This document shows positions 8,200 through 14,827 of a stretch of 18,767 nucleotides of DNA, piece by piece. Source of the DNA: an uncultured Methylococcaceae bacterium (GTDB lineage: Bacteria; Pseudomonadota; Gammaproteobacteria; Methylococcales; Methylococcaceae); NCBI GenBank assembly GCA_903910005.1, contig CAIVXW010000211.1, forward strand, positions 1-18,767. Reading direction: 5' to 3'. Each line of letters begins with the position of its first letter. Position 1 is the stretch's first letter. The notes beneath the pieces are model-generated. The model was not told where the DNA came from, made no database searches, and saw only the letters and a program-made list of their open reading frames with translations. The translations under genes and the position numbers were made by a program.

Positions 8200-8365
8200 T
8201 CAGGCGGCCTGATGGCCCGCCAGCCTCGGCTTCATCACCTACCGGTAATCCGCCCGCCCGTCCAGGGTTCGTGGCGTCGGGCGCACTGTCCGGCCCATGC
8301 ACAAACTGCCAGCGGGTTTCCTGAAACCAGCCAATGCACAGGTCTTGGAACTGTTGCTCGTTCAG
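8200..8365 (-). pseudogene. Relic of the N-terminus of a type I restriction subunit HsdR
   Basis: Read on the minus strand from codon CTG (8363-8365), the product is NEQQFQDLCIGWFQETRWQ, then FVHGPDSAPDATNPGR. After a frame change it continues ADYR-stop-VMKPRL. This follows the conserved opening of HsdR proteins (WFQ..GW...HGPDIAPD...PERADYRQV.LKPRL), ahead of the nuclease domain. Two lesions are visible: a 4-bp slippage in a CGGGCGGGCGG run (plus strand 8250-8260), and a TAG (8239-8241) where the family has Gln. Everything after about 55 codons is missing, and the relic ends 8 bp from the tRNA. The first codon overlaps the TGA of the upstream relic (CTGA, probably once ATGA), preserving an old operon junction. 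The assignment rests on motif recognition only. Confidence 0.65.
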
Positions 8366-8520
8366 CAGGGTTGGTTCGGCGCTGTCTTGGGCCGTTGTCG
8401 CCCCGTCGGCGTCAGGCGGTAACGCTGATGTCGGCTGTTGGGCTTGTCCGGCAACGTCATCTCCACCAGCCCCGCCGACGATGCCGGTAACAGATGACTC
8501 TTGCGGAAATTTTCCCGGTC
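8362..8520 (-). pseudogene. Relic of a C-terminal winged-helix domain (Fic / AAA_4-type protein)
   Basis: On the minus strand the codons from 8520 give DRENFRKSHLLP, then ASSAGLVEMTLPDKPNS, then RHQRYRLTPTGRQ. They run on to a TGA at 8362-8364. This is the C-terminal winged-helix signature (RE.FR..YL.PAL..GLIEMT.PDKP.S..Q.YRLT..G) found at the end of Fic-family and AAA_4 (RecG-like, divergent AAA) proteins. These proteins often sit just upstream of hsdR in type I restriction operons, which fits the HsdR relic that follows directly. The frame stays open to 8724, but before 8520 no homology is recognisable, so nearly all of the protein is lost. I cannot say which of the two parent families it came from. 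Confidence 0.6.
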
Positions 8521-8661
8521 GGGTATAGCCGGTACGTGGTCGGCTGGATGATCGCTCATCAGGAGGCCACCGACCTGGCCAGACAGCTCATTCGGGAAAC
8601 CTGTGTCCGCCAAGGCATCGTCGAAAGTTCCCCAGTACCTGCTACTTACCCTGACGCGAGA
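8521..8661. other. Unassigned DNA between two relics
   Basis: This is the junction between the minus-strand and plus-strand winged-helix relics. The minus frame is open here (it includes RDISRVRVSSRYWGTFDDAL) but I recognise no family, start site or ribosome binding site. It probably is rearranged remnant sequence. Confidence 0.4.
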
Positions 8662-8908
8662 GATGTCACGCCAGTAATTGCTCAATGCCCTGGGCATGAC
8701 GCATCGCGAGCATTTCCGCAGCACCTATCTGAAGCCTGCACTGGACGCAGGGCTGGTGGAAATGACCCTGCCCGATAAACCCGACAGCAGCCACCAATGC
8801 TACCGCCTGACCGCTCTCGGGCAATGTTGGCTGGACACGCTCCGGCCACCGAAAAAACCCCGGCTGGATTACTCCGGACGGGGTTCAAGGCAGCGTGCGG
8901 GCGGATAG
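8662..8908 (+). pseudogene. Second, divergent relic of a winged-helix C-terminus (Fic / AAA_4-type)
   Basis: On the plus strand DVTPV (from 8662), then one extra base, then LLNALGMTHREHFRSTYLKP, ALDAGLVEMTLPDKPDS, SHQCYRLTALGQ reproduces the same C-terminal winged-helix module as the minus-strand relic. It also keeps the VTP-type linker commonly seen before it in Fic/AAA_4 proteins. The single-base shift at about 8677 breaks the frame, and no start or upstream domain remains. The frame ends at a TAG at 8906-8908 after running through the htpG terminator, so its own stop is probably lost. Nucleotide identity to the other copy is good but far from perfect (the two GCTGGTGGA..ATGAC blocks match), pointing to two related genes rather than a recent duplication. 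Confidence 0.6.
8852..8885 (-). terminator. Intrinsic terminator downstream of htpG
   Basis: On the minus strand AACCCCG (8879-8885) pairs with CGGGGTT (8856-8862) and is followed by a run of six Ts (8857-8852). The loop contains a further CCGG self-complementary element. It lies about 40 nt after the htpG stop and has no T-run on the other strand, so it should act on htpG transcripts. Confidence 0.75.
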
Positions 8909-8923
8909 TCCCGCCGGGTGACT

Positions 8924-10852
8924 TTACTGACGCAGGGCGTTTTCGAGCAGCCCGTTCAGGCGTTTGACGAAGCTGGCCGGGTCATCAAGCTGGCCCCCTT
9001 CACTCAGCACAGCCTGGTCATACAGAATATGGGCCAGTTCGCCAAAGCGGTTGTCATCGGTTTCAGCGGTGAGCCGATTAACCAGGGCATGATCAGGGTT
9101 GATTTCAAAGATCGGCTTGGTGGTCGGCATGGTTTGCCCCATGTTTTTCATCAGTTTTTCCATGGTACGGCTCATGCCATATACATCAGAAATCAGACAG
9201 GCCGGGGAATCAATCAAGCGGCTACTGATTTTGACATCACTGATGCGGTCAGCCAGAACCTTCCTGATCCGTTCAATGACCGGTTCCAGAGCCTTGCCCT
9301 GTTCTTCGGCGATTTTCTTTTCTTCCTCATTGGCAAGAGCTCCCAAATCCAGATCGCCCTTCGCCACTGATTGCAGGTGCTTGCCTTCATAGTCCGTCAG
9401 GTAGCCCACCAGCCAGTCATCCACCCGATCCGACAACAGCAAAACTTCCAGACCCTTGCGCCGGAAAATCTCCAGATGCGGGCTGTTTTTGGCACTGGCG
9501 TAATTCTCGGCGGTAATGTAATAGATTTTGTCCTGACCTTCCTGCATCCGGCTGATGTAATCATCCAGCGATACATTTTGTGCGTCATTGTCATTGTGGG
9601 TGGAGGCAAACCGCAGCAGTTTGGCGATTCGTTCCCTGTTTTTGAAATCCTCAATCGGGCCTTCCTTGATAACCTGACCAAATTCATTCCAGAACTGCTG
9701 GTACCTGGCCGGTTCGTTTTTAACCAGATCCTCCAGTAAACCCAGTATCTTTTTCACCGCACCGGAGCGAATTTTTTCCAGCAGTTTGTCCTCCTGCAGG
9801 ATTTCACGCGATACGTTGAGCGGCAGTGAGTCGGAGTCGATCACCCCGCGCACGAAGCGGAGGTAACGCGGCATCAGTTTTTCCGACCCTTCCATGATGA
9901 AAATTTTGCGTACATACAATTTGACGCCGTGCTTGCTGTCACGATCCCACAGATCAAACGGTGCCCGGGTCGGCAGGTAAAGCAGCAGGGTGTACTCGTT
10001 GCTACCCTCTACCTTGCTGTGCAGCCGGGTTAGCGGCTCCTGAAAATCGTGGGAGACATGCTTGTAAAATTCGTTGTACTGGTCGTCGGTAATTTCCTCG
10101 CGGGCCTTGGCCCACAGGGCAGAGGCACTGTTGACGGTTTCCCATTCATCCTGTGGTACGCTTTCAACCACGCTGTCGTCGTCTTCCTTCGCTTCCGCCG
10201 GATTTTCCTTTTTCATCAGGATGGGAAGGGAAATATGATCCGAAAACTTGCGTATAATGGAGCGCAAACGCCACGAATCCAGGAAATCATCGTCCCCTTC
10301 ACGCAGGTGCAGGGTGACGGTGGTGCCGTGTTCGGGCCTTTGAATGGATTCGAGGGTAAACTCACCTTCACCGGCCGATTCCCAGCGAACACCCTGGTCT
10401 GCGGCGTCGCCTGCCTTGCGGGTTTCCAGCGTAACCCGGTCGGCGACGATGAAGGCGGAGTAAAATCCTACCCCGAACTGGCCGATCAACTGACTGTCCC
10501 TGGCGGCATCGCCGGTCAGTGATTCAAAAAATTTGCGGGTGCCGGAGCGGGCGATGGTACCGATGTTCTCGCGGACTTCATCGCGGGTCATGCCGATGCC
10601 ATTATCGCTGATGGACAGGGTTCGCCCGGTTTTGTCGAACTCGATGCGGATTTTAAGGGTGCTGTCACCCTCGTACAGGGCATCGTTACCGAGTGCCGCA
10701 AAACGCAGTTTGTCGGCGGCATCCGACGCATTGGAAATCAGCTCACGCAGGAAAATTTCCTTGTTGCTGTACAGTGAATGGATCATGAGTTGCAGCAGTT
10801 GTTTAACTTCTGCCTCGAACCCCAGGGTGACTTTATTCTCGGTTGCGGTCAT
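8924..10852 (-). CDS. htpG: Molecular chaperone HtpG (bacterial Hsp90)
   Basis: HtpG is a cytoplasmic ATP-dependent dimeric chaperone. The 642-residue length from the chosen start compares with 624 in E. coli. The GHKL ATPase domain shows the N-box in FLRELISNASDAADKLR (34-50), a DNGIGM motif and GQFGVGFYSAF. The middle and C-terminal domains carry WETVNSASALWAK, RYLRFVRGVIDSDSLPLNVSRE (its core) and TLGFEAEVKQLLQLMIHSLY at the front. The frame is open 7 codons further to 10873, but MTATENK at 10852 is preferred because AAGGAG (10865-10870) lies upstream and conserved sequence begins right after it. It is divergent from motA, ends in an intrinsic terminator, and is probably monocistronic. A sigma-32-type promoter precedes it. 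Confidence 0.98.
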   Translation of the reverse strand: MTATENKVTLGFEAEVKQLLQLMIHSLYSNKEIFLRELISNASDAADKLRFAALGNDALYEGDSTLKIRIEFDKTGRTLSISDNGIGMTRDEVRENIGTIARSGTRKFFESLTGDAARDSQLIGQFGVGFYSAFIVADRVTLETRKAGDAADQGVRWESAGEGEFTLESIQRPEHGTTVTLHLREGDDDFLDSWRLRSIIRKFSDHISLPILMKKENPAEAKEDDDSVVESVPQDEWETVNSASALWAKAREEITDDQYNEFYKHVSHDFQEPLTRLHSKVEGSNEYTLLLYLPTRAPFDLWDRDSKHGVKLYVRKIFIMEGSEKLMPRYLRFVRGVIDSDSLPLNVSREILQEDKLLEKIRSGAVKKILGLLEDLVKNEPARYQQFWNEFGQVIKEGPIEDFKNRERIAKLLRFASTHNDNDAQNVSLDDYISRMQEGQDKIYYITAENYASAKNSPHLEIFRRKGLEVLLLSDRVDDWLVGYLTDYEGKHLQSVAKGDLDLGALANEEEKKIAEEQGKALEPVIERIRKVLADRISDVKISSRLIDSPACLISDVYGMSRTMEKLMKNMGQTMPTTKPIFEINPDHALVNRLTAETDDNRFGELAHILYDQAVLSEGGQLDDPASFVKRLNGLLENALRQ

Positions 10853-10912
10853 GGTGCTGTCAGGCTCCTTCAAGTGGTAAGTTTGTGGATGGAAATTCCG
10901 CTGAAGTAGCCA

Positions 10913-10941
10913 ATTTTGGGTTGCCCGGCACCCTTTTCAAG
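10913..10941 (-). promoter_or_regulatory. Putative sigma-32 heat-shock promoter of htpG
   Basis: On the minus strand a perfect CTTGAAA (-35, 10935-10941) is followed after 14 bp by CCCAAAAT (-10, 10913-10920), which keeps the CCC, A and T of the sigma-32 consensus CCCCATNT. It lies about 60 nt before the htpG ATG. This fits the known heat-shock control of htpG in proteobacteria. Confidence 0.7.
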
Positions 10942-10972
10942 ATCAGCCTTTCTCAAGTTTTAGAGCGCGTTC

Positions 10973-11827
10973 ATGTTTGTCATCATAGGTTATGTCATCG
11001 TCGTTGGTGCCGTGTTGGGTGGTTTCCTCATGGCCGGGGGCCACCTGGGCGTACTCATGCAGCCCAACGAAGTCATCATCATCGTGGGAGCCGCCCTGGG
11101 AGCCTTCGTGGTATCCAACACCATGAAAGTGCTGAAGGCCTCAATCGGGGCCGTCATCAGCACCCTCAAGGGTTCTCCCTATACCCAGGAATTTTATCTG
11201 GAAACCCTGACCCTTTTGTTCAAGATTTTTACAAAAATCCGGCAAAGCGGGTTGCTATCGATCGAAGCGGATCTGGAAAATCCCGAGCAGAGCGAATTGT
11301 TCCGTTCAGCCCCCAAGGTTCTGGAAGACCATCATGCCGTCGACTTCATTACCGATTACCTGCGGCTGATGTCCAGCGGTACCCTGGATGTCCACCAGAT
11401 TGACAACCTGATGGACGTGGAAATAGACACCCACCATGAAGAAGGCCACGTACCAATCCAGGCCCTGGCCCGCCTGGCCGACGGGATGCCGGCCTTCGGG
11501 ATTGTGGCGGCAGTCATGGGGGTGGTACATACCATGGAATCCATCGGCATTCCGCCGGCTGAACTGGGCAAGCTGATCGGTGCCGCGCTGGTGGGGACGT
11601 TTCTGGGTATCCTGATTTCGTATGGATTCATAGGACCCCTGACCGGTTTGCTGGAGCAGAAACTGGCGGAATCCACCAAGTACTATCAGAGCCTCAAGGC
11701 CGGTCTGATTGCCAGCATGAACGGGTACGCCCCGCCTACGGCGGTGGAATTTGCCCGCAAGGTCATCTATTCCTCCGAACGCCCCAGCTTTGCCGAACTG
11801 GAACAACACCTGAAGAGCAACAAATAA
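10973..11827 (+). CDS. motA: Flagellar motor stator protein MotA
   Basis: MotA is the pentameric inner-membrane part of the proton-driven flagellar stator. The 284-residue protein has the standard family length. Key residues fall at the E. coli numbering: Arg90 and Glu98 in the cytoplasmic loop (IRQSGLLSIEADLENP), which contact FliG, and Pro173 and Pro222 flanking the channel (DGMPAFGIVAAVMGVVHTM; SYGFIGPL). Four hydrophobic segments lie near 1-22, 33-50, 172-190 and 200-222. The protein therefore looks intact. The unusual feature is the neighbour: motB, normally the next gene, is absent, and a FecR-domain gene begins 13 bp later. No good Shine-Dalgarno precedes the ATG and no clean sigma-28 flagellar promoter is seen in the 120-bp gap shared with htpG. 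Confidence 0.96.
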   Translation: MFVIIGYVIVVGAVLGGFLMAGGHLGVLMQPNEVIIIVGAALGAFVVSNTMKVLKASIGAVISTLKGSPYTQEFYLETLTLLFKIFTKIRQSGLLSIEADLENPEQSELFRSAPKVLEDHHAVDFITDYLRLMSSGTLDVHQIDNLMDVEIDTHHEEGHVPIQALARLADGMPAFGIVAAVMGVVHTMESIGIPPAELGKLIGAALVGTFLGILISYGFIGPLTGLLEQKLAESTKYYQSLKAGLIASMNGYAPPTAVEFARKVIYSSERPSFAELEQHLKSNK

Positions 11828-11840
11828 CGGGGGATCCAGC

Positions 11841-13247
11841 GTGAACCATGGAGACAATCTGGCCCGCCGATTACGCCCGGGCCTGGTGTTGCTGACGGGG
11901 CTGTGTTGGCTCCCGGTGCCGGGTTACCCTGACGCTGTCGGCAACACCGTGGGGCATGTCGTGTTTGCCCGGGGCCAGGTAGCGGCCCGCACCGGTGAAT
12001 CCGGCAGCAATCCAGCCCGACTGCTCGGGCAAAATTCGGCCATTTTTGCCGCCGATGTGGTAGAGACCGGCATCGACAGCTTTGCCGTCATCGAGTTTAT
12101 TGACAAGGCCCGCATGACGGTGCGTCCCGACACCCGTTTCCACATCGGGCAATACCGTCGGGACGGTCAGGCCGAAGCCCGCATTCACCTGGATCAGGGC
12201 GGCATTCAAACAACCCCGGGCAGCATTGCCGCCAGTCATCCGGATCGGGTTGAGATTGAAACACCGCTTGCAACCCTCAAACCGGGTGATGCCGAATTTA
12301 CCGCCCGACTCTGCGGCAACAACGACTGCAAAGCCGCCACAGTGCCTGAGGCATCGCCCCATGCCGCCCGGGTCATTGCCCTCAAGGGCATGGTGCTGGC
12401 CATCAACCGCGACGGCGAACGCTCGCTTCAGCTCGGCGCGGCAATCGATACAGACGATCGCATCAAAACCCTGCAACAAAGCTACGCGGTGCTTTTGTTC
12501 AGGGATGGCGGCAAAATCAGCCTGGAACCGGTCAGTGAGTTCCTGATTGCGGAATACCACTACCAACCCGATCGCAACGACAATAAATCCGTCATCAACG
12601 TCCTGTCCGGCGGCCTGCGTGCCCTGACCGGTGCCATCGGTCGGGACAATCACCGCAATTATCAAATCACCACCCCGGTGGCTACCATCGGCATACGCGG
12701 TACCGGGTTTGACCTGTATTGCCAGGGTACCTGCACGGCCAGCGGCACTGACCGCTCCGCCGGTCTCTACAGTTATGTCTGGAAGGACTCAATCACGCTG
12801 ACCAACCAATCCGGCACTTACACCCTGGACGAAAACCGGGCCGGTTACATCGCCACGGCGGACAGTCCGGCCATTGCCCTGCCTCAACTGCCCCTCCAGT
12901 TCACCCGCAACCCTGCTCCCCGCCCGGATGGCGTCACCCTCCCGCCGGGTGCCAACAAAACAGCCACCAAAGGTCTTTATGTCACGGTGCAGAACCGGAA
13001 TGGTCGGGTTCAGGTGCAGGATCGCACCGGCAAAACCACCACGATAACCGCAACATCGGGCGGTTTCGTCAGCGACCGAGGCCTGATGCAAGCCGGTTTA
13101 CCGGACGGGCAAACCCCGCAGGCCGATCGACTTCCCGCCCCCGCTACCCCGCTGTCCACCCTCGAACGCGACTACTCAAACTGGAGTGAGGATGCCGCAG
13201 CCACCGATGCCACCAACAACGATAACGCTGGCTGTGAGGTGCAATAA
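11841..13247 (+). CDS. Secreted tandem-FecR-domain protein of a two-partner secretion cassette
   Basis: This 468-residue protein is predicted to be periplasmic or exported. Translation starts at GTG 11841, preceded by GGGGGA; residues 1-31 form a signal peptide (RRLRP, then LVLLTGLCWLPVPGY). Two FecR-type domains follow: about 38-165 and 176-300. The second ends with the classical TPVATIGIRGTGF (278-290), while the first has the matching TPLATLKPGDAEF (141-153) with the GIRGT signature lost. Each is followed by a cysteine pair (Cys158/163; Cys294/298), an internal duplication. Residues 360-468 are low in homology, Pro/Thr-rich, and end with a lone Cys465. Unlike the FecR of iron signalling there is no transmembrane anti-sigma part. 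Such FecR proteins accompany TpsB/TpsA genes; the exact role is unknown. The stop lies 7 bp before tpsB. Confidence 0.82.
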   Translation: MNHGDNLARRLRPGLVLLTGLCWLPVPGYPDAVGNTVGHVVFARGQVAARTGESGSNPARLLGQNSAIFAADVVETGIDSFAVIEFIDKARMTVRPDTRFHIGQYRRDGQAEARIHLDQGGIQTTPGSIAASHPDRVEIETPLATLKPGDAEFTARLCGNNDCKAATVPEASPHAARVIALKGMVLAINRDGERSLQLGAAIDTDDRIKTLQQSYAVLLFRDGGKISLEPVSEFLIAEYHYQPDRNDNKSVINVLSGGLRALTGAIGRDNHRNYQITTPVATIGIRGTGFDLYCQGTCTASGTDRSAGLYSYVWKDSITLTNQSGTYTLDENRAGYIATADSPAIALPQLPLQFTRNPAPRPDGVTLPPGANKTATKGLYVTVQNRNGRVQVQDRTGKTTTITATSGGFVSDRGLMQAGLPDGQTPQADRLPAPATPLSTLERDYSNWSEDAAATDATNNDNAGCEVQ

Positions 13248-13254
13248 ATCCACC

Positions 13255-14808
13255 ATGACACGACGCATACCTCCATACCTGATACTGGGCCTGATAACCG
13301 CCACCGGCAGCACCGCTGCCGCCACCGCGCCGATTGATTTCCCGGTAGAACACGTCAGGGTTGCAGGAGACAACCCGCTGAGTGACAGCCAAACCGGCCA
13401 ACTGCTGGCCAGGTTCCTGCGTCGGCGACACACCCTGGCCAGTTTGAGAAGCGTGGCCAAAACCCTGGAAACCCACCTGCACGAGCAAGGCTATACCTTT
13501 TATACGGTGATTGTGCCCCCCCAAACCCTGGGGCCGGATGCCACCCTCCAACTGGAGGTCAAGGCTCTGACCCTGGCGGAGATTCAAGTCGAGGGCAATC
13601 AGCATTTTTCATCTGACAACATCCTGGCCAGCCTGCCCCATCTCAGGCTTCACCAAACCCCGGACAACGACCGCCTGGCTGCGGACATCAAATACGCCAA
13701 CCAGCATCCGCACAAACAGGTCAACGTCATTTTTCATCCACTGGCGCACAGTGAAAACCCGGGAGCCCGGGTGTCGGTCAAGGATCGTAGTCCCCATGAA
13801 TTTCTCTGGATGATGAATACCCGTGGCTCGGCACAAACCGGTGACTTCCGCATGATGGGAGCCTGGCAGTACAGCAACCTTTGGGGTCTGGATCACATCA
13901 TCAACGTCAATTACACCCTGTCGCCGGATCATTTCGACGAGGTGCGCCAGTACGGAGCCAGTTACCAACTACCGGTCTATCGGCTGAAGGGCTGGCTGAG
14001 TGGCTACTATGCCCGTTCAGACGTCGATACCGGCACCGTGGGCGGTTTGTTTGACATCAGCGGTTCCGGTGAAATGGCCGGGGTGCATTACCGGCAATTC
14101 CTGCCGCACTGGCGCGGGTATGAGCATTGGCTCAATGCCGGTTTTGACGACAAACTATTCAACAATGACGTGATTTACGGTCAGGTGCAGAATATCGGCG
14201 CGGATGTACGCAGCCGTCCATTCAGCCTGACCTACCAGGCACAGTTCAGCCAGGACGGACTGCGGGCCGGTTGGGATGTCGGCTGGGTCGGCAATCTGGG
14301 CGGCGGCGACTACAACGACCGTTCCGCCTACACGGCAACCCGGCAGGGAGCCCGGCCGGACTGGAACGCGGTTCGGTTCGGGGCGTTCTGGGACGTTGGA
14401 TTGCCGCTGGATTTTAGCTGGCACAACACCGTCAGCGGCCAGTACAGCAGCGATTTGCTGATTCCGGCCGAGCAAATGGGCCTGGGCGGATTGACCACGG
14501 TACGCGGCTACCGCGAACGCGAAGTGGGCGGTGACAGCGGTCATCTCTTCAAAACCGAATTCTGGACACCCGAACTGCTGCCGGGCCTGCATGTTCTGGC
14601 CTTCTACGACCAGGGGCATGCCGAGTTGCAACGTACTCTCCCGGGCGAAAAATCGGCTCAGTGGTTGCGGAGTACCGGCATGGGCGCACGCTGGCACTGG
14701 CAGCAAAACCTCAGCCTCTCGGTCGATCTGGCCCATGCCTTCGACCGCAGTCCCCAGACCCGGGCCGGCCATGGCCGGGTTCATGCCCAGGTGATGTACC
14801 GGTTTTAG
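13255..14808 (+). CDS. TpsB outer-membrane transporter (ShlB/FhaC/HecB family)
   Basis: This outer-membrane beta-barrel of the Omp85 superfamily exports a partner TpsA protein. It is 517 residues from the ATG at 13255, chosen because it opens a signal peptide (MTRRIPPYLILGLITATG, cleavage after about Ala23) and follows GAGGT at 13236-13240. Domains: POTRA 1 at about 28-102 (PVEHVRVAGDNPLSDSQ...GYTFYTVIVPPQ), POTRA 2 at about 105-165 (IQVEGNQHFSSDNI), then the barrel from about 180. The loop-6 motif VRGYRE (416-421) is present, and the chain ends in a typical C-terminal aromatic strand, VMYRF. An open frame 23 codons upstream overlaps the FecR gene and is rejected. It lies between the FecR gene and tpsA, the normal order of such cassettes. 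Confidence 0.92.
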   Translation: MTRRIPPYLILGLITATGSTAAATAPIDFPVEHVRVAGDNPLSDSQTGQLLARFLRRRHTLASLRSVAKTLETHLHEQGYTFYTVIVPPQTLGPDATLQLEVKALTLAEIQVEGNQHFSSDNILASLPHLRLHQTPDNDRLAADIKYANQHPHKQVNVIFHPLAHSENPGARVSVKDRSPHEFLWMMNTRGSAQTGDFRMMGAWQYSNLWGLDHIINVNYTLSPDHFDEVRQYGASYQLPVYRLKGWLSGYYARSDVDTGTVGGLFDISGSGEMAGVHYRQFLPHWRGYEHWLNAGFDDKLFNNDVIYGQVQNIGADVRSRPFSLTYQAQFSQDGLRAGWDVGWVGNLGGGDYNDRSAYTATRQGARPDWNAVRFGAFWDVGLPLDFSWHNTVSGQYSSDLLIPAEQMGLGGLTTVRGYREREVGGDSGHLFKTEFWTPELLPGLHVLAFYDQGHAELQRTLPGEKSAQWLRSTGMGARWHWQQNLSLSVDLAHAFDRSPQTRAGHGRVHAQVMYRF

Positions 14809-14827
14809 TGCCCTGCGAGAATTTTTC

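Noticed and set aside
8203..8221. Hairpin GGCGGCC/GGCCCGCC just after the tRNA as a terminator
   Set aside because: The stem has a bulge and no T-run follows; it also coincides with the HsdR relic, so base composition can explain it.
7981..8302. Minus-strand open frames across the tRNA (72 and 66 codons)
   Set aside because: They translate the antisense of tRNA-Leu (VGIEPTLSFP- and GGRNRTDTEFP-type peptides), a well-known spurious product in genome annotation.
8494..8778. 94-codon plus-strand open frame from 8494
   Set aside because: It runs antisense to the minus-strand relic at first and is in the wrong frame for the plus-strand winged helix after its frameshift; only the DVTPV stretch near 8662-8676 seems to be inherited coding.
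8182..8890. Attachment-site duplication of the tRNA 3' end
   Set aside because: I looked for a second copy of the TTCGATTCCGACCTCCGGC region before htpG and found only short CTCCGG matches near 8840 and 8872, too short to be an att site; no integrase is present.
10880..10910. Sigma-28 flagellar promoter for motA (TAAG...GCTGAAG)
   Set aside because: The two boxes are weak and the spacing is about 3 bp too long for the TAAA-N15-GCCGATAA consensus.
11871..12665. 264-codon minus-strand open frame inside the FecR gene
   Set aside because: Antisense shadow; the plus strand encodes a clear signal peptide and two FecR domains.
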